Notes under the pieces: model-generated
The model's input: the letters and a program-made list of their open reading frames with translations, nothing else
The model's database searches: none
What the model was told of the DNA's origin: nothing
In this document: positions 6,871 through 14,648 of the stretch, piece after piece
Numbering within the stretch: position 1 is the stretch's first letter
Layout of the letters: the number at the start of each line of letters is the position of its first letter
From: Bacillota bacterium
GTDB lineage: Bacteria > Bacillota > Bacilli > Paenibacillales > Paenibacillaceae
Assembly: GCA_023386495.1 (NCBI GenBank)
Contig: JAEWJS010000092.1
Span: 1 to 15,277 of the forward strand
DNA length: 15,277 nt
Reading direction: 5' to 3'
Translations under genes and position numbers: made by a program

Positions 6871-7928
6871 CCGCGCGCAAGCTCCTTACGCACGATCGGC
6901 GCCACCTTGGTGCCGAGCAGCTCGATCGCGCGGAGCACGTCCTTGTGCGGCATCGTGCCGACATTCACGTGCAGGAAGAAGCGGGTCACGCCGAGATTCT
7001 TGCGCAGGAGCACAATCTTCTCTGCGACATATTCCGAGTCGCCGACGTACAGCGCGCCGCGAAGGCTGCGCGCATCGTCATAGGTCTGCCGCGTGTAAGG
7101 CTGGCCCCAGCCGCGCTCGCGTCCGATGACGTTCATCTGGGCTGCCGTGGGAGCGTAGAATAATTCGGTTGTCTCATCGTGCGAATCGCCGACGAAGCCG
7201 TGCGAATGGGTCGCGATCTGCAGCTTGGCGACGTCGTGTCCGGCCTGCGCGGCAGCCCGCTTGTAGAGCTCGACGAGCGGCGCGAACCGCTCCGGCATGC
7301 CGCCGATGATCGCGAAGGCGATCGGCAGGCCGAGAAGCCCGGCCCGGATCGCGGACTGCGGATTGCCCCCGCTGGCGATCCAGACCGGCAGCGGTTCCTG
7401 CACCGATCGCGGATACACGCCGAGGTTATCGATGGCAGGGCGATGGCCGCCGCGCCAGGTGACCTTCTCGGAATCGCGGATGGCGAGGAGCAGCTCGAGG
7501 TTCTCTTCGAACAACTCGTCATAATCATTGAGGCTGTAGCCGAACAATGGGAATGATTCGGTGAACGAGCCGCGGCCTGCCATAATTTCGGCGCGGCCGT
7601 TCGAGATGCCGTCCAGCGTCGAGAAGGCTTGGTAGACCCGTACCGGGTCGTCCGAGGACAGGACGGTTACCGCGCTCGTCAGCCGGATCCGCTTGGTCAT
7701 CGCGGCTGCTGCGGCCAGGACGACGGCAGGCGCAGAACCGGCGTAATCCGGGCGATGATGCTCGCCGATGCCGTAGACGTCGAGACCGACTTGGTCGGCG
7801 AGCACGATCTCTTCGACCGCCTGCCGCAGACGTTCCGCTTGGCTGATGACGGCACCGGTGACCGGGTCCGGCGTCGTCTCCAAGAATGTGCTGATTCCGA
7901 TTTCCATATCTTGTGTCAGATCGATCAT
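6867..7928 (-). CDS. LLM-class flavin-dependent oxidoreductase (bacterial luciferase-like monooxygenase)
   Basis: This 353-residue protein has the usual length for the luciferase-like TIM-barrel family, which uses reduced flavin and oxygen on small organic substrates. Visible signatures are GIGEHHRPDY at about 53-62, where the His pair is often at the active site, the segment from Ala86 to Arg97 with TVLSSDDPVR, the conserved GRAEIMAGRGSF at 111-122, and PVWIASGGNPQSA for the second half of the barrel. This pattern fits the uncharacterised LLM subgroup that is common in bacilli. The substrate is unknown. The start ATG at 7926-7928 (minus strand) follows AAGGGGGAG with about 8 nt spacing. A good sigma-A promoter lies just upstream. 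It is convergent with the zinc-ribbon gene, the stops sharing CTAG, and divergent from the gene at 8048. Confidence 0.95.
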   Translation of the reverse strand: MIDLTQDMEIGISTFLETTPDPVTGAVISQAERLRQAVEEIVLADQVGLDVYGIGEHHRPDYAGSAPAVVLAAAAAMTKRIRLTSAVTVLSSDDPVRVYQAFSTLDGISNGRAEIMAGRGSFTESFPLFGYSLNDYDELFEENLELLLAIRDSEKVTWRGGHRPAIDNLGVYPRSVQEPLPVWIASGGNPQSAIRAGLLGLPIAFAIIGGMPERFAPLVELYKRAAAQAGHDVAKLQIATHSHGFVGDSHDETTELFYAPTAAQMNVIGRERGWGQPYTRQTYDDARSLRGALYVGDSEYVAEKIVLLRKNLGVTRFFLHVNVGTMPHKDVLRAIELLGTKVAPIVRKELARG

Positions 7929-7958
7929 GCGTGACTCCCCCTTGGGTTCAATATCACT

Positions 7959-7987
7959 AGTGTACGCAATTTTCTATCGTTTCTCAA
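7959..7987 (-). promoter_or_regulatory. Sigma-A promoter of the flavin monooxygenase gene
   Basis: Read on the minus strand, TTGAGA (7982-7987) and TACACT (7959-7964) are separated by exactly 17 bp. The start codon is about 30 nt beyond the -10 box. The 8-bp palindrome CACTAGTG at 7955-7962 overlaps the -10 box and could be part of an operator, but it is short. Confidence 0.65.
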
Positions 7988-8047
7988 ATATAGTGAGTGG
8001 CAAGGTGCAGCGAAGTCAGACACGAATCATATGACGGAGGTGTGCGC

Positions 8048-9037
8048 ATGGATAGAAGCGAGCTGGAACGCGGGTTATCGACGATCGCGCTCTGCAAGGA
8101 CCGGACAGGGGATATCTGGCATGCACACTTCGGAGCGGCGGCAATCGCCGCGTGGTTCTTCGCGCAAGAGCATGAGGAATTGTCCGAATTGGCCGTACAA
8201 GCTGTCCGCGCGCAGACGGAGGCGATGTTGGAGCGGCATGCGCTAAGCCGCGGGGAGATAGATGGCGAGGCGCTCGCGCTCGATGAAGCGCAGCGGATCA
8301 TCGTGGACGCGCTGTCGCTCACGATCGATCGGCTCCACTGGGTCGGGCATAACGTGATCTATGCGGCGCATAGCTTGCAAGCGCTCCGGGCGCTGGGCGG
8401 CTGGGGGACGCGGAGCGACATCGAAGGCATTGCAGCCTTGCTGCGCGCCTTCGACCGCACGATCCCCGGGCGCTCCTGGATCGGGTACACCGCCTCGGAG
8501 GTGAAGCGGCTGGACCTGCATGCGGCAGCGCTTGCGGGCGGCGGCCTGCCGGACATCGAGGATGCCGCGCAGCTATCGGCCTTCGTGCTCGGTGAATTGG
8601 GCGCCTTCCGCACGATCTATCGCGCGGAGGCCCACCATGATCTGATCGGCCACTTGCTGACTTATTCGCATGCGCTCAATTTATTATACGATCTGGGTTA
8701 CCGCGAGCTTTTCCGAAGGGGGCTGCCGTCCGTCTTGAAGCTTGCGGTCGTGCTGCGCGCTAGCCGCGATCTTGCTCTGGAGGAGCCGGTGAAGCTCGTA
8801 TCGCCTGTCGATCGGCTGCCGCTCAGGGAATCGCGCCGTTCGGAGCAGCTGCCGCTCGAGGCTGCCTATTGGCTGCAAGACCATGCGGGGCATGAGTGGG
8901 ATGGGGGCCACAGCTTCAAGTTCCCGGCTGCGTATTATGATCATAGGAAGCGCGTGCCGGTTGACGGCGCGAACGCGGCGTACGAGGAGAAATTTCGGTA
9001 TTTATTGATCGAGTCAGACGTAGCAAGCGAACGTTAA
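8048..9037 (+). CDS. Unrecognised His-rich, probably all-helical protein
   Basis: This 329-residue protein matches no family I can name with confidence. ATG 8048 follows GGAGG at 8036-8040 with 7 nt spacing, so the start is firm; an upstream in-frame GTG at 7997 has no such site. The sequence is helical, without signal peptide or membrane segment, and contains clusters of His: His25 and His27 in DIWHAHFGAAA, His97, His101 and His108 in RLHWVGHNVIYAAH, then His196, His197, His202 and His208 in AHHDLIGHLLTYSH, and His279, His282 and His288 near the C terminus. Regular H-x3-H and H-x5-H spacing on helices is compatible with a metal site, as in helical hydrolases or questin-oxidase-like proteins, but this is only a suggestion. 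It stands alone between a divergent monooxygenase and its own terminator. A shared metabolic role with that neighbour is possible but unproven. Confidence 0.8.
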   Translation: MDRSELERGLSTIALCKDRTGDIWHAHFGAAAIAAWFFAQEHEELSELAVQAVRAQTEAMLERHALSRGEIDGEALALDEAQRIIVDALSLTIDRLHWVGHNVIYAAHSLQALRALGGWGTRSDIEGIAALLRAFDRTIPGRSWIGYTASEVKRLDLHAAALAGGGLPDIEDAAQLSAFVLGELGAFRTIYRAEAHHDLIGHLLTYSHALNLLYDLGYRELFRRGLPSVLKLAVVLRASRDLALEEPVKLVSPVDRLPLRESRRSEQLPLEAAYWLQDHAGHEWDGGHSFKFPAAYYDHRKRVPVDGANAAYEEKFRYLLIESDVASER

Positions 9038-9045
9038 CCGCTTAG

Positions 9046-9082
9046 GGCTAAGCATCGGGATTGCCGATGGTTAGCCTTTTTT
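9046..9082 (+). terminator. Rho-independent terminator after the His-rich protein gene
   Basis: Arms 9046-9058 and 9064-9076 form a 13-bp stem with a single mismatch and a 5-nt GATTG loop, followed directly by six T residues at 9077-9082. It begins 8 nt after the stop codon. Confidence 0.92.
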
Positions 9083-9150
9083 GGTTCTTTTTGCGCGGCG
9101 CGGGGGGTACATATAAGGTACAAGTAAACCTTGCGAAGGGGGAAATGACG

Positions 9151-10119
9151 ATGAGAAGGAATCGGCGCAAGGCGCTGTCGCTTGCAGTCGCAGTTACCCT
9201 GGTACTCTCTATGTTTCTGGCTGCATGCAGCGGAGGAAGTAATGATGGCCGTCCGAGTCAACTGAGCTTGGTGACCGGAGGGACCGGGGGAACCTACTAT
9301 CCGCTCGGCGGGCAGATCGCGAACATCATCAAGGACGAGACGGGGATCGAGACGACCGCGCAAGTATCGAACGCATCAGCGGAGAACATGCAGACGATGA
9401 ACGACGGCGAAGCGGACCTCGGGTTCACCCAGACCGATATCGCCAGCTATGCCAAGGACGGTAAGCTGATGTTCGAAGGCAGCGCGATCGACTCGATTCA
9501 AGCGATCGGTACGCTGTATCCCGAGACGATCCAGATCGTCACGCTGAAGGACAGCGGAATCACGTCGATCGAGGATTTGAAGGGCCGCAAGGTATCTGTC
9601 GGAGCGCCGGGAAGCGGGACGTTCGCGAACGCGGAGCAGATTCTGGAGATCCACGGCATTGCGATGGCGGATATCGACGCGCAGCATCTGGCGTTCGATG
9701 AGTCGGTGGACGGGATTCAGGACGGCAACATCGCGGCAGCCTTCATCACGGCCGGGACGCCTACGGGTTCCGTGGAGGGGCTGTCGGCCGTGAAGGATGT
9801 TCGGATCCTATCCATGGCGCAGGACAAGGTGGACGCGCTGATCGCCAAGTACCCGTATTATGCGGCCGACGTGGTCCAAGCCGGGACTTATAAGCTTGAG
9901 GAAGATGTAACCACCGTTGCCGTGCAAGCGATGCTGGTCGTTCGCGAAGCGCTGGATGAGGATCTCGTATATGACATCACCAAGGCAATCTTCGAGAATA
10001 CCGACCGGATTACCCACGCGAAGGGGGCTTTCATAACGGCCGAATCGGCCTTGGATGGGCTGGGCATCGACTTGCATCCCGGAGCGGCCCGCTACTATGA
10101 AGAGAAGGGCTTGAAGTAA
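9151..10119 (+). CDS. TAXI-family TRAP transporter solute-binding lipoprotein
   Basis: This 322-residue protein is the extracellular substrate-binding subunit of the TRAP transporter encoded by the next genes. It starts with a basic Arg/Lys region, a hydrophobic h-region and a lipobox Leu23-Ala24-Ala25-Cys26, so it is a membrane-anchored lipoprotein, as expected for a Gram-positive cell. The mature part opens with VTGGTGGTYYPLGG at 41-54, the hallmark of TAXI proteins. Further matches are the ADLGFTQTDI region at about 88-97, and ALDGLGIDLHPGAARYYEEKG at the C terminus, split as usual for the family. TAXI systems import small organic acids such as glutamate or C4-dicarboxylates, but the ligand here cannot be read. 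ATG 9151 fits AAGGGGG at 9136-9142 with 8 nt spacing; the ATG at 9145 is too close. A TATAAG at 9112-9117 may be the -10 box, with no convincing -35. Confidence 0.95.
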   Translation: MRRNRRKALSLAVAVTLVLSMFLAACSGGSNDGRPSQLSLVTGGTGGTYYPLGGQIANIIKDETGIETTAQVSNASAENMQTMNDGEADLGFTQTDIASYAKDGKLMFEGSAIDSIQAIGTLYPETIQIVTLKDSGITSIEDLKGRKVSVGAPGSGTFANAEQILEIHGIAMADIDAQHLAFDESVDGIQDGNIAAAFITAGTPTGSVEGLSAVKDVRILSMAQDKVDALIAKYPYYAADVVQAGTYKLEEDVTTVAVQAMLVVREALDEDLVYDITKAIFENTDRITHAKGAFITAESALDGLGIDLHPGAARYYEEKGLK

Positions 10120-10121
10120 GC

Positions 10122-10616
10122 ATGCAGCAGCGCTTGCAATGGCGAACCGCAGCGGTGTGCACGATGCTGCTGACGTTCGCTGTCACCGCTGCTGCAGGGC
10201 TGCCGAGGGGCATGGTGCTTGCCTTCGAGTACGGGAATACGGGGCGGATCTTGGCCTGGTACCCGGTTGCGGATCAAGCAGCGTTCGCCATTGTCTATAC
10301 GCATTCCATTCACTTGACGCCGGTAGAGGAAGCTTATGCGATTCGCGGCGGCTTCATCGTGCAGGATAGCATCGCATACGAGTCGTACGGGATCGGCATG
10401 CCGGCGAACGCGGTCGGAGGCGAGCAGTTCCGCGTGGAGGACGGCCGTTATGTCGTGAGCGGGATGAACCGGGCATTCCGGCAGGTGGATATGCGCGTCG
10501 CGAGGGTGACGGCGAGCCAAGAGCTGGCGATTGACGGGGAACGGATCGCCTTCGCGTCATTCGCGAGACCGGGCGCGTGGATTCGCATGCGAGTGCGGAC
10601 AATCGGGCCGGGATGA
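10122..10616 (+). CDS. DUF1850 protein of the TAXI-TRAP operon
   Basis: This 164-residue protein starts 2 nt after the binding-protein stop, with a weak GAAGG-like site inside the preceding gene, so coupling is likely. An N-terminal hydrophobic segment at about residues 8-26 acts as a signal or anchor. The central motif IVYTHSIHLTPVEEAY at about 57-72 is the hallmark of DUF1850, whose members are found almost always between the TAXI binding protein and the fused TRAP permease. The remainder is beta-rich. The role is unknown; genome context suggests an accessory membrane-attached component of the transporter. The order here (binding protein, DUF1850, permease) is the common one. Identification is firm from motif and context. 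Confidence 0.9.
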   Translation: MQQRLQWRTAAVCTMLLTFAVTAAAGLPRGMVLAFEYGNTGRILAWYPVADQAAFAIVYTHSIHLTPVEEAYAIRGGFIVQDSIAYESYGIGMPANAVGGEQFRVEDGRYVVSGMNRAFRQVDMRVARVTASQELAIDGERIAFASFARPGAWIRMRVRTIGPG

Positions 10617-10640
10617 GCGGGTAGGGAAGGGGGGAGGAGG

Positions 10641-12620
10641 ATGACCCAGATTCATGAAGCGAAGCCTGCCGGTCAGTCCGTCGACGACATCATGGCGCAG
10701 TATGATCCGGAGGCCGGGTTCCGGCGCCTGACCGGGGTGATGTCAGGCCTGGTCTATGCGCTGCTGCTGGGTTTCTCGATTTTTCAGCTGTATACCGCCA
10801 TCAATGGCGTGTTCACGGCACAGATCCAGCGTTCCATTCACCTCGGCTTCGCGCTTGCGCTAATTTTTCTGCTCTTCCCAGCCGTGCGCGGGGCCGGGAG
10901 GTCAGGCGGCCGCTGGCTGCAGATCCCGCTGCACGATGCGCTGTTATCGGTTGCGGGTATCGTGGTCGGCCTGTACTGGCCGCTGAACATCAATGAGCTG
11001 GTCATGCGGGTCGGCCGCATTAATGAGCTGGACTATGCGGTCGGCCTGCTAGCGATCGTATTGGTACTGGAGGCAGCGCGCCGCGTCGTTGGATTACCAA
11101 TCACGATCATCGCTGCGTTAGCCTTGTTCTATGCGTACTTGGGCCCCTATATGCCGGGCTTCCTTGCGCATAGAGGGATCAGTATCGAGCGCATCATTCG
11201 CACGATGTTCTACAGCACGGACGGCATTCTAGGCACGCCGCTTGCCGTATCGGCGACGTACATCTTCTTGTTCCTGCTCTTCGGTGCCTTCTTAATCAAG
11301 ACAGGCGTCGGCCAGTATTTCAATGATCTCGCAGTGGCGATCGCGGGCCGGTCGGTCGGCGGACCGGCGAAGGTGACGGTGTTCTCCAGCGCGCTGCAGG
11401 GAACGGTCAGCGGCAGCTCGGTAGCCAATGTCGTGACATCCGGCGCCTTCACCATCCCGTTGATGAGGAGGCTGGGGTACAAGCGCGAATTCGCCGGCGC
11501 GGTCGAAGCGGCGTCCTCGACGGGCGGGCAGATCATGCCTCCGGTCATGGGGGCGGCTGCCTTCTTGATGGTGGAGTTCATCGGCGGGATCAGCTATTGG
11601 GAGATCGCGAAGGCGGCCGCAATCCCGGCGCTGCTCTATTTTGCGGGCATCTGGATCATGACGCACTTCGAGGCGAAACGGCTTGGGCTGCGAGGGCTCA
11701 CCAAGGAAGAGATGCCGAACCGCTGGGAGATCTGGAAGAAAGCGTACCTGCTGCTGCCGATCGTCGGCCTCATCTATCTGCTGATGACCGGCATGACCGT
11801 CACCCGCTCGGCGCTCTGGGCGATCGTCATCTGTATCGTCGTAGGTGCATTCAGCAAGGAGACGAGAATGGGCCCGCGAGCCTTTCTCGATGCCTTGGTG
11901 GATGGCGCGCGAACGGCGCTGGGAGTAGCTGCTGCGACAGCGGCGGCGGGCATTATCGTCGGGGTCGTCACGCTGACGGGGCTGGGGCTCAAGCTGGCGA
12001 ACGGCCTGATCGACTTATCCGGCGGAATCCTGTTGTTCACGCTGTTCTTCACGATGGTCGCGGCGCTGGTGCTGGGCATGGGGTCGCCGACAACGGCGAA
12101 CTACATCATTACATCCACCATAGCGGCACCGGCGCTGATCCTGCTGCAGGTTCCGGAGTTGTCGGCGCATATGTTCGTTTTCTACTTCGGCATCATCGCG
12201 GACATTACGCCGCCGGTCGCGCTCGCAGCGTTCGCGGCCTCCGCCATTTCGGGGGGTGAGCCGATCCGAACCGGCATCGAGTCGTCGCGGCTGGCGATCG
12301 CGGCGTTCATCATCCCCTATATGTTCGTGTTCTCGCCCGAGCTCTTGGGGATTGGCGCTTCGTGGCAAGAGTTGGTCTGGATTCTGTTCACTTCGCTGAC
12401 AGGCATGATCGTGATCGGCGCCGGCATGATCGGGTACTGGATGCGCCGAATGCGCGTGTTGGAACGGGTGGCATCCGTGCTGGCTGGCCTGCTGCTGATC
12501 TATCCCGAAGGGTATTCGGATGCGGCCGGACTGATTCTGACGGCCATTCTGTTCGCGTTGCAGCTAAGGTCGCGTTCGGAGGATAAGGATCGGAAGCCGG
12601 CCGGAACTGCGCAGCTGTAA
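10641..12620 (+). CDS. TRAP transporter fused permease (DctQ-DctM type), TAXI partner
   Basis: This 659-residue polytopic protein is the membrane part of the TAXI-TRAP importer, driven by an ion gradient rather than ATP. Residues 30-160 hold the first helices that correspond to the small DctQ subunit. From about 165 onward follows the large DctM-like transport domain. Conserved segments are SGSSVANVVTSGAFTIPLMR at 257-276, FAGAVEAASSTGGQIMPPVM at 284-303, and GMGSPTTANYIITS at 479-492, a typical re-entrant hairpin motif. DITPPVALAAFAASAISGGE at 521-540 is also typical. The C terminus adds helices and a basic tail. ATG 10641 is preceded by a purine-rich AAGGGGGGAGGAGG stretch. The operon closes with a terminator 17 nt after the stop. 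Together the three genes make a complete transporter. Confidence 0.96.
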   Translation: MTQIHEAKPAGQSVDDIMAQYDPEAGFRRLTGVMSGLVYALLLGFSIFQLYTAINGVFTAQIQRSIHLGFALALIFLLFPAVRGAGRSGGRWLQIPLHDALLSVAGIVVGLYWPLNINELVMRVGRINELDYAVGLLAIVLVLEAARRVVGLPITIIAALALFYAYLGPYMPGFLAHRGISIERIIRTMFYSTDGILGTPLAVSATYIFLFLLFGAFLIKTGVGQYFNDLAVAIAGRSVGGPAKVTVFSSALQGTVSGSSVANVVTSGAFTIPLMRRLGYKREFAGAVEAASSTGGQIMPPVMGAAAFLMVEFIGGISYWEIAKAAAIPALLYFAGIWIMTHFEAKRLGLRGLTKEEMPNRWEIWKKAYLLLPIVGLIYLLMTGMTVTRSALWAIVICIVVGAFSKETRMGPRAFLDALVDGARTALGVAAATAAAGIIVGVVTLTGLGLKLANGLIDLSGGILLFTLFFTMVAALVLGMGSPTTANYIITSTIAAPALILLQVPELSAHMFVFYFGIIADITPPVALAAFAASAISGGEPIRTGIESSRLAIAAFIIPYMFVFSPELLGIGASWQELVWILFTSLTGMIVIGAGMIGYWMRRMRVLERVASVLAGLLLIYPEGYSDAAGLILTAILFALQLRSRSEDKDRKPAGTAQL

Positions 12621-12636
12621 CGGCACAATGCAAGAG

Positions 12637-12672
12637 GAGGCGGGGACCGTGGTCGGTTCTCGCTTCTTTTTT
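12637..12672 (+). terminator. Rho-independent terminator of the TAXI-TRAP operon
   Basis: Arms 12637-12649 and 12654-12666 pair over 13 positions, including G-T wobbles, with a TGGT loop, and six T residues follow at 12667-12672. Confidence 0.9.
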
Positions 12673-12683
12673 GCGCTGTTGTG

Positions 12684-12692
12684 TGTTATCAT
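12684..12692 (+). promoter_or_regulatory. Extended -10 promoter candidate for the DEAD-box helicase gene
   Basis: TGTTATCAT is a TGn-extended -10 box with five of six consensus bases. No good -35 exists, since the region holds the terminator T tract, which agrees with extended -10 use. The leader would be about 70 nt long. CATAAT at 12690-12695 is an alternative -10. Confidence 0.4.
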
Positions 12693-12771
12693 AATACGTT
12701 GACGCATAGGAACGGACGACCTGCACGTTAAAAATATGATTCGCTCGAAAAGAGTTAAGATTGGAGAACTT

Positions 12772-14217
12772 ATGACATTTGAACAATTGAAGCTTGCCCC
12801 CGCGATCCTGAAGGCACTCGCGAAGGAGAACTACGCGAAGCCGACGCCGATCCAAGAGCAGTCGATTCCCGCCGTCCTGGCTGGCAGAGACTTATTCGGC
12901 TGCGCGCAGACAGGTACAGGGAAGACGGCGGCATTCTCGCTGCCGATGATTCAGCTGCTCAGCGAGCAGCGCGGCGCGAAGCCGGCAGGCAAGCGGCGGA
13001 TCCGCTCCCTCATTCTGACGCCGACGCGGGAGCTGGCGCTGCAGATTCGGGACAACATTCAGGCATACAGCCAGTTCACGAGCCTGCGCTGTGTGGCCAT
13101 CGTAGGCGGCGTCTCGCAGAGCGGCCAAGAGCGCGCGCTGAGCCAAGGCACGGATATTCTGATCGCGACGCCGGGCAGGCTGATCGACCTGCTGAATCAA
13201 GGTCTGGTCGACCTGCAGCATGTGCAGATCCTCGTCCTCGACGAAGCGGACCGGATGCTGGACATGGGCTTCATCAACGACGTCAAGCGCATCTTGGCGA
13301 AAATGCCGAGCAAGCGCCAGACGCTGTTCTTCTCGGCCACCATGCCGCCGGAAATCGCGAACATGGTAAAGACGCTGCTCGTCGATCCGGTGAAGGTCGA
13401 GATTACGCCGGTCTCCTCGACGGCGGAGCGGATCGAACAGTCGCTGTATTACGTCGAGAAGGACAACAAGCTGAACCTGCTCATCCATCTGCTGCAGGAT
13501 CCGTCCATCGTATCCGCGCTCGTCTTCACGAGAACGAAGCATGGCGCGGATCGCGTGGTGCGGGGATTGACCAAGGCGCGGATCTCCGCGCAGGCGATTC
13601 ACGGCAACAAGTCGCAGAATGCGCGGCAGCTTGCGCTCAGCAACTTCAAGAGCGGCGCTACGCGCGTGATGGTCGCGACCGACATCGCTGCCCGCGGCAT
13701 CGATATCGACGAATTGTCGCATGTCGTGAATTATAATCTGCCGAACATCTCGGAAACCTATGTGCATCGCATCGGCCGTACGGGACGAGCGGGCCATAGC
13801 GGCATTGCGATCTCCTTCTGCGAGGAAGAGGAGCTGCCATACCTGAGGGACATCGAGAAGCTGATCAAGAAGTCGGTCCCGGTCGTAACGGATCATCCGT
13901 ATCCGATGGACGTACAAGCGCTGCAGGCTAGAGGGCCGGCTCCGAAGCAGCCGCAGCAGCAAGGCGGACGCCAGGGGCAGCGGCAAGGTCAGCGGCAGGG
14001 ACAGCAGCCAGGCCGACAGCAGGGACAGCAGCAAGGGCAGTCCGGCCAACGGCAGGGGCAGCAGCGGCCGCAGTCGCAGTCGGGTGCAGGTCCGCAGCAG
14101 CGTTCGCAGTCGCAGACCCAGCAGGGCGCGGGCTCGCAGCAACGGTCGGGCAGGCCGCAGCAGCAGAACCAGCAGAAGCATCGCCAGCAGCCAGCCTTAG
14201 CGAATAGAAGAGGGTGA
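12772..14217 (+). CDS. DEAD-box ATP-dependent RNA helicase, RhlE-like, with Gln/Gly/Arg-rich tail
   Basis: This 481-residue protein unwinds short RNA duplexes and is probably involved in ribosome assembly or RNA turnover at low temperature. All core motifs are visible: Q motif PTPIQEQ (24-30), motif I AQTGTGKT (45-52), Ia PTRELALQ (84-91), GG (112-113), TPGR (133-136), II DEAD (157-160), III SAT (188-190), IV ALVFTRTK (249-256), V with VATDIAARGID (301-311) and VI HRIGRTGRAG (332-341). Residues from about 388 to 480 are a disordered tail rich in Gln, Gly, Arg, Ser and Pro, which probably binds RNA. The start ATG 12772 follows GGAG at 12763-12766. The upstream ATG at 12736 has no binding site and adds unrelated residues. 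The small GIY-YIG gene begins 5 nt after the stop. Confidence 0.97.
   Translation: MTFEQLKLAPAILKALAKENYAKPTPIQEQSIPAVLAGRDLFGCAQTGTGKTAAFSLPMIQLLSEQRGAKPAGKRRIRSLILTPTRELALQIRDNIQAYSQFTSLRCVAIVGGVSQSGQERALSQGTDILIATPGRLIDLLNQGLVDLQHVQILVLDEADRMLDMGFINDVKRILAKMPSKRQTLFFSATMPPEIANMVKTLLVDPVKVEITPVSSTAERIEQSLYYVEKDNKLNLLIHLLQDPSIVSALVFTRTKHGADRVVRGLTKARISAQAIHGNKSQNARQLALSNFKSGATRVMVATDIAARGIDIDELSHVVNYNLPNISETYVHRIGRTGRAGHSGIAISFCEEEELPYLRDIEKLIKKSVPVVTDHPYPMDVQALQARGPAPKQPQQQGGRQGQRQGQRQGQQPGRQQGQQQGQSGQRQGQQRPQSQSGAGPQQRSQSQTQQGAGSQQRSGRPQQQNQQKHRQQPALANRRG
13948..14184 (+). repeat. Degenerate CAG/GGN-rich repeat tract encoding the helicase tail
   Basis: This part of the helicase gene is a patchwork of short units such as CAGCGGCAGGGACAG and CAGCAGGGACAGCAG. 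They encode Gln-Gly-Gln-Arg and Gln-Gly-Gln-Gln steps, with Ser/Pro-containing units toward the end. Because the units are multiples of three they can expand or contract without breaking the frame. Confidence 0.8.
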
Positions 14218-14222
14218 GTCGC

Positions 14223-14579
14223 ATGATCACAATTACGGTACCTACGCCTGACGTAACGATCGCGAAGCAGGAGACGCCAGAGGGAAGCCACATCTACGGC
14301 TTCACGGAATTCCACCTGATTCCGCGGGATAAGGGCGGCATCTTCATGTTCTATAACGACCGGCGGGAGCTCCTGTTCGTCGGCAAAGCTCGGAAGCTGA
14401 GACCTCGGATCAAGAAGCACTTCGAGGACTCGGTATCCGTCATGAAGCCGCATCGCGAAGAAGTAGCGCTCATCGAAGCCTGTGTCGTGGAGGACCCGGT
14501 TCACCGGGAAATCTATGAGACTTACATCATCAACGAAGGCAAGGCAAAATACAACATCGACAAGGTGTTTTTCCGTTAA
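14223..14579 (+). CDS. Small stand-alone GIY-YIG-family protein (UvrC N-domain-like)
   Basis: This 118-residue protein has the pattern GGIFMFYN, then ELLFVGKARKLRPRIKKHF and a later Glu-rich helix, which mirrors the UvrC GIY-YIG nuclease domain (G-Y-F, VGKA..L..R...HF). Compared with the classical motif, the first element is GIF-MFY and the second FVG. The Arg of the family is present in KLRPRI, and a candidate metal-binding Glu in EIYETYIINE, followed by Lys-Tyr-Asn. Bacilli often encode such short proteins, annotated as nucleotide excision repair endonuclease, with unknown biological role. ATG 14223 is preferred because GAGGGTGA, which contains the helicase stop, lies 5 nt upstream; the GTG at 14214 is part of that site. 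Its close linkage to the helicase gene implies cotranscription. Confidence 0.85.
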   Translation: MITITVPTPDVTIAKQETPEGSHIYGFTEFHLIPRDKGGIFMFYNDRRELLFVGKARKLRPRIKKHFEDSVSVMKPHREEVALIEACVVEDPVHREIYETYIINEGKAKYNIDKVFFR

Positions 14580-14607
14580 GCCTGCCTCAGCGCTGCATAA
14601 GCAACCC

Positions 14608-14648
14608 AAAAGGCCTTTGACCCGCATGCAGCGGGACAAAGGCCTTTT
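14608..14648. terminator. Long symmetrical (bidirectional) terminator
   Basis: Arms 14608-14625 and 14631-14648 pair over 18 bp with a single A-A mismatch and a 5-nt loop. The 5' arm starts with AAAA and the 3' arm ends in TTTT, so it could stop transcription from both sides. It lies 28 nt after the GIY-YIG stop. Confidence 0.85.

Noticed and set aside
9061..9150. N-terminal extension of the TAXI binding protein upstream of 9151
   Set aside because: It would overlap the preceding terminator and place the lipoprotein signal peptide internally; AAGGGGG fits ATG 9151.
11597..12259. Second plus-strand frame of 220 codons inside the TRAP permease gene
   Set aside because: The Arg/His/Gly-rich composition is typical of an out-of-frame reading, and it lies wholly inside a well-supported membrane protein.
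12892..14181. Long minus-strand open frame opposite the helicase gene (429 codons)
   Set aside because: It is a Leu/Arg-rich shadow caused by high GC and the CAG repeats. The plus strand carries all helicase motifs.
14214..14222. GTG at 14214 as start of the GIY-YIG gene
   Set aside because: This GTG is part of the likely ribosome binding site; ATG 14223 has the correct spacing.
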